Below, piece by piece: positions 37,169 through 64,000 of a DNA stretch of 64,000 nucleotides; position 1 is the stretch's first letter, and the number at the start of each line of letters is the position of its first letter. Origin of the DNA: Sipunculus nudus (taxonomy: Eukaryota; Annelida; Sipuncula; Golfingiida; Sipunculidae); contig CM049310.1 of assembly GCA_026874595.1 (NCBI GenBank), positions 85,971,056 to 86,035,055 of the forward strand. Direction: 5' to 3'. Both the position numbers and the translations under genes were made by a program. The notes beneath the pieces were generated by a model. The model worked only from the letters and a program-made list of their open reading frames with translations. It was not told the DNA's origin and did no database searches.

Positions 37169-37243
37169 GTGTCCCTTCCATGTGCACGCAACATCACAGT
37201 ATACATGTAATTGAGATCGATTAATTATAATGGGTAAATATAC
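37169..37243. repeat. 75-bp leader segment duplicated in intron 1, copy 1
   Basis: GTGTCCCTTCCATGTGCACG... to ...GGGTAAATATAC recurs at 38636-38710 with three mismatches in 75 positions. This copy lies immediately upstream of the start codon region. Confidence 0.9.
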
Positions 37244-37334
37244 TGAGACCTCTCCCCTAGCAGCGCAAATATGGCGATGTAAACAAATCCAGCATGGCTT
37301 CCTTTTCGTCCACAGGTGCCCTTAAACGGGCAAA

Positions 37335-61142
<23,808 letters not shown>

Positions 61143-61994
61143 CCTTGTTCATGGATTAAGCGTGAAATTAATTTAGCTATTTTTATCAAGATCGGAGAGA
61201 TATTTTTGTCTGGATCCTTGGAAGCAGTTATCATGGTTAAGGATATTTTAGTTTTTGCTGTGTAGAGGGATATCAATGACAAGGATTCAGCTACCTTTAA
61301 GGATTACAGGAACGATTGTTTTGAAGATGTTGTTTCAGTTGGAATGTTATCGCTGGAGAGATGGATTATGGGAAATGTCACTTTTTTTGAAGCTAGGATT
61401 TGCACCAGATTGATTTAATCATACAGTTAGTGCTTTTAACCTATTGAAACAAGCTACTTTTTTTTTATAAAATCCAGATATTTTTTGTCTTCTGGATATA
61501 GTAGCTGGCATTCCATGTTTGCATATTCATGAGATGCTGAATTTGTTTGCTTGATTTATAGTTAAGTTATGATGCAGAAAGTAGATCGCATAGGAAAATG
61601 CATCTGTGGTATTTTTACACAGAAAGAAAAAAGAAACAACATAGCATCATCATGGAATACTTCCAGTTTTGATGTTTTGGATATTATTTTTTCAGTTTGT
61701 TGATTTCCATTTGTGTGTTCAGTGGTTTACTTTTGTGATTTTATTCATTCATTGTGGAAGCCGCATGCCTGAATCTGTTATGCACCAGTGAGATAGGTTG
61801 CAAAAAACCAAATGATGATCCGGTCATCAGCAATACTCATAGACATCTATTTACCATTCCATTTATGAGAAGCTTTTTATTAATTATTTGATTTTTTATT
61901 AAACTAGAATGTAGCTGCTTGAAAACCACAGTCAGATACTCTGAATGGCATCTAGAAGTGCAACATTATTTTTAAAATATTTTTAAAAAATTTT

Positions 61995-62250
61995 GCAGCA
62001 ACCTTGGTGTAATGCCACGATAACAATGGCGTATTCTTGCAGTAACCCAAGCATGTTCCCGTGGTAATCAAAGTTAACTGCTCCAGTAACCCAGGGGTAT
62101 TGCTGCAGTACCCAGATCTGTTGCTATAGTAACTCAGGTGTATTACTGCAGTTACCCAGATATATTGCTGCAGTAACCAAGGTGTTTCTCTGCAGTATTA
62201 AGGTCTGTTGCTATAGTGACTCGGGTGTATCGCTGTAGTATAGCAGCTCA
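61995..62250. repeat. 22-bp imperfect minisatellite in the putative 3' UTR
   Basis: About ten units follow GCAGTAACCCAGGTGTATTG CT with alternate AGATCTGTTGCTAT variants. Seven consecutive units from 62075 keep a 21-22 bp period. Confidence 0.88.
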
Positions 62251-62270
62251 AATTTAACGTTGCTGTGTCA

Positions 62271-62276
62271 AATAAA
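62271..62276 (+). terminator. Candidate polyadenylation signal
   Basis: AATAAA, followed within 30 bases by T-rich TTTTGGTTTATATAG. First canonical hexamer after the stop codon. Confidence 0.5.
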
Positions 62277-62295
62277 TTTTGGTTTATATAGAGCA

Positions 62296-62639
62296 GGTAA
62301 ATTTAATTTGGTACATGGTCCATTGATGCTCATCAAACACTGGTGATTTATATACTATAAAAATGGTTGAAACACCCTCTGAACTTCAATTTTTTGTATA
62401 TAAACAGATATTACTTGATAAATTATCACCTGTGCAGAAACTAAAATCTATGATTTACCAAGGTATAACTTTGTAAACTATTTATGTTACGAAACGAAAA
62501 CACCGGTTTGTATATCATAATTATAAGCTGGATGATTGCAGGTGAACACAATGCATAACGTTTGCATTTCATTTTGGTTTCATCTGACTGTAAGACCAAA
62601 CTGCAGAATGTGTTCATATGATGAACATCTGATGATTGG
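62296..62639. other. Intergenic DNA
   Basis: Nothing supported. Confidence 0.45.
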
Positions 62640-63650
62640 TACTGATTTTTAGCTCAGCTGACTATTAGTCATCTGAGCTATAGCTATCACCCTTTGTCCG
62701 TGGTCTGTCTTCAAACTTAATATCCAGGGAGGTCCATGAAAAATCTCCTTGAAAACCTGAAATTAGGTCTCTGTTACCCATATCCTTTGAGCTATTGGGC
62801 TCCAAAGTAACCCCCAGAATAATAAAAATTTGATACAAAAGCACAAGTATCTGAATAACTACTGCGTTGATCACCATGATTCTTTGCATGAATATTGATC
62901 ATGGGATTTTCCATCACTTCCTGCAGACTGGTGGCGCCACCTGTATTTTTTCCAATTTTTACGAAATTTTTTCTTTATTTTTGAGACTTTCAAAGAAGCT
63001 GTCATCTGTTAACAGGGCACAAATCGTAACCTCTGGACCTGGATTCTTCTAACTTTACATCAAGGAAGGTCAATGAAAAGTCTCTGTGAAAACATGAAAT
63101 TAGGTCTCTGTTACCCATATCCTTCATAGTAAGTACCCCTCAGAATAATTAAAAATTTGATACAAAAGCTCCAGTATCTGAATAACTAATGCATTGATCA
63201 CCATGATTCTTTGCAGGCATATAAGTTGATCATAGAGTGTTCCATCAGTTCCTGCAAACTGGTGGCGCCACCTATATTTTTTTAATTTGTACGCATTCTT
63301 TTCTCTTTTTGAGACTTTCAAATAAAGCCTCATCTTGTAACAGGGCATAAATCATAACCACTTAACCTCTAATCTTCATACTTGACATCTAGGGAGGTCC
63401 ATGAAAAGTCTTCATGGAAATCTGAAATTAGCTCTCTGTTACCCATATCCTCTGAGCTAAATAACTAATGCCTTGATAGCCATGATTCTTTGGATATATA
63501 TTGATCATGGAGTGTTTTATCAGTTCCTGCAGACTGGTGGCACTACCTGTATTTTTTTCAAATTTTTACACATTTTTCTTTCTATTTATGAGACCTTCAG
63601 ATGAAGTTGTCATCTGTCCAAAAGCCCACTGAAACCCATTTCTAAGGACT
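62640..63650. repeat. Three-unit tandem repeat with GGTGGCGCCACC cores
   Basis: Units share GAGGTCCATGAAAAATCTC, GAAATTAGGTCTCTGTTACC, CATATCCTTTGAGCTA, ATCACCATGATTCTTTGCAT, CTTCCTGCAGACTGGTGGCG and GAGACTTTCAAAGAAGC. The palindromic core lies at 62930-62941, 63261-63272 and, decayed to GGTGGCACTACC, at 63536-63547. The left edge AGCTCAGCTGACTATTAGTC and the right flank GCGTCATGGTCCATGGGCCA look like mollusc repeat ends (recalled knowledge). Open frames inside are not credited. Confidence 0.9.
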
Positions 63651-64000
63651 CTTCACAAAATTCATGATTTGTTTGCACTCTGGCAGTCATTTTGCTCATT
63701 GTTCAACATTCCTTGAATTCAGCTGAGCGTCATGGTCCATGGGCCACTAGTTACCATTCAAACCGAGGTCAAGTGGGTGTTTTATGTTATTTCAAATCAC
63801 CGCTAGGTATCCAAGATACAGGGCGTGCAGCAGTGGGTCCGTTTGATACAAAGGAAGTAGTATTTAGCAAAGAGCATTGCAGCTCTGATGGTGGATGAGA
63901 AAGTCGTCAAGGACATTTTTTAAGAATCGGCCTCAGATTGTAAAATGATCTGGTGATCAAAGGTGAATCAAGAATATATGTAAATGTATATGGTGTTCAC
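63651..64000. other. Right edge of window
   Basis: Contains AGCTGAGCGTCATGGTCCAT GGGCCACTAG, probably the end of the preceding repeat. The 68-codon frame 63692-63898 has no recognisable similarity. Confidence 0.4.

Larger units (their letters stand above)
36900..37334 (+). promoter_or_regulatory. Putative promoter and 5' leader of the PIP5KL1-like gene
   Basis: The 430 bp before the start codon are richer in CpG than the flanks. They contain a 23-bp direct repeat (36916-36938, 36939-36961, AGCCTATAACTTACCGTTTG...) followed by an imperfect hairpin with arms CCGCGTGGTT and AACCGCGCGG (36961-36987). The leader holds two short upstream frames (37271-37282 and 37294-37353), the second overlapping the main ATG out of frame. 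An acceptor-like TTTTCGTCCACAG|G at 37315 raises the alternative that the 5' end is spliced from an upstream exon, which would remove both. No TATA box is evident. Confidence 0.4.
61143..62295 (+). other. Putative 3' UTR of PIP5KL1
   Basis: Noncoding sequence after the stop to just past the first clear AATAAA (62271-62276). An ATTAAA at about 61898 is an alternative. It contains a 22-bp minisatellite near its end. The true cleavage site cannot be seen without transcripts. Confidence 0.5.

Overview
The window is eukaryotic nuclear DNA, AT-rich and intron-rich, almost certainly from a marine invertebrate and most likely a mollusc. I infer this from three things: an animal-type split gene, abundant interspersed repeats of the kind seen in mollusc genomes (GGTCA-rich and GGTGGCGCCACC-containing tandem repeats, tRNA-like SINEs, short TIR elements), and a Gmr1-like LTR retrotransposon. 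No bacterial or organellar features were found.

Layout. Positions 190-4115 are a 39-bp minisatellite, degenerate on the left and homogeneous on the right. Positions 4.1-10.6 kb are AT-rich intergenic DNA with a 79-bp near-perfect palindrome, a block of palindromic repeats and copies of several dispersed repeat families. Positions 10.98-15.28 kb are a composite satellite: a 21-bp repeat organised into 238-bp and 900-bp higher-order units, then a GC-rich 23-bp array, a unique spacer, a 63-bp array and a second 21-bp block. Dispersed repeats flank it on both sides. Positions 15.9-36.9 kb hold no recognisable gene but contain a SINE, a dimeric GGTGGCGCCACC array, GGTCA-rich repeats and some complex stretches that could be regulatory.

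The one host gene runs from about 36.9 to 62.3 kb on the + strand. Nine coding exons with consensus splice sites and consistent phases give a 462-residue protein that I identify as the orthologue of phosphatidylinositol 4-phosphate 5-kinase-like protein 1 (PIP5KL1). Intron 1 is 14.7 kb and carries most of the insertions: a 543-bp TIR element with a tRNA-like module and three GC hairpins, a short MITE, a larger TIR element, and a 6.8-kb LTR retrotransposon on the minus strand.

The retrotransposon (43868-50634) has 1134-bp LTRs with only one mismatch seen, a 5-bp target duplication CTTGA, a candidate PBS and a PPT. It encodes Gag, protease and integrase in one open frame, followed by an RNase H segment. 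The order PR-INT-RNase H is the Ty1/copia-like order of Gmr1-type Ty3/Gypsy elements. The reverse-transcriptase catalytic core is missing, yet the LTRs are nearly identical, which suggests recent movement with help from another copy. Downstream of the kinase gene lies a three-unit tandem repeat (62.7-63.6 kb).
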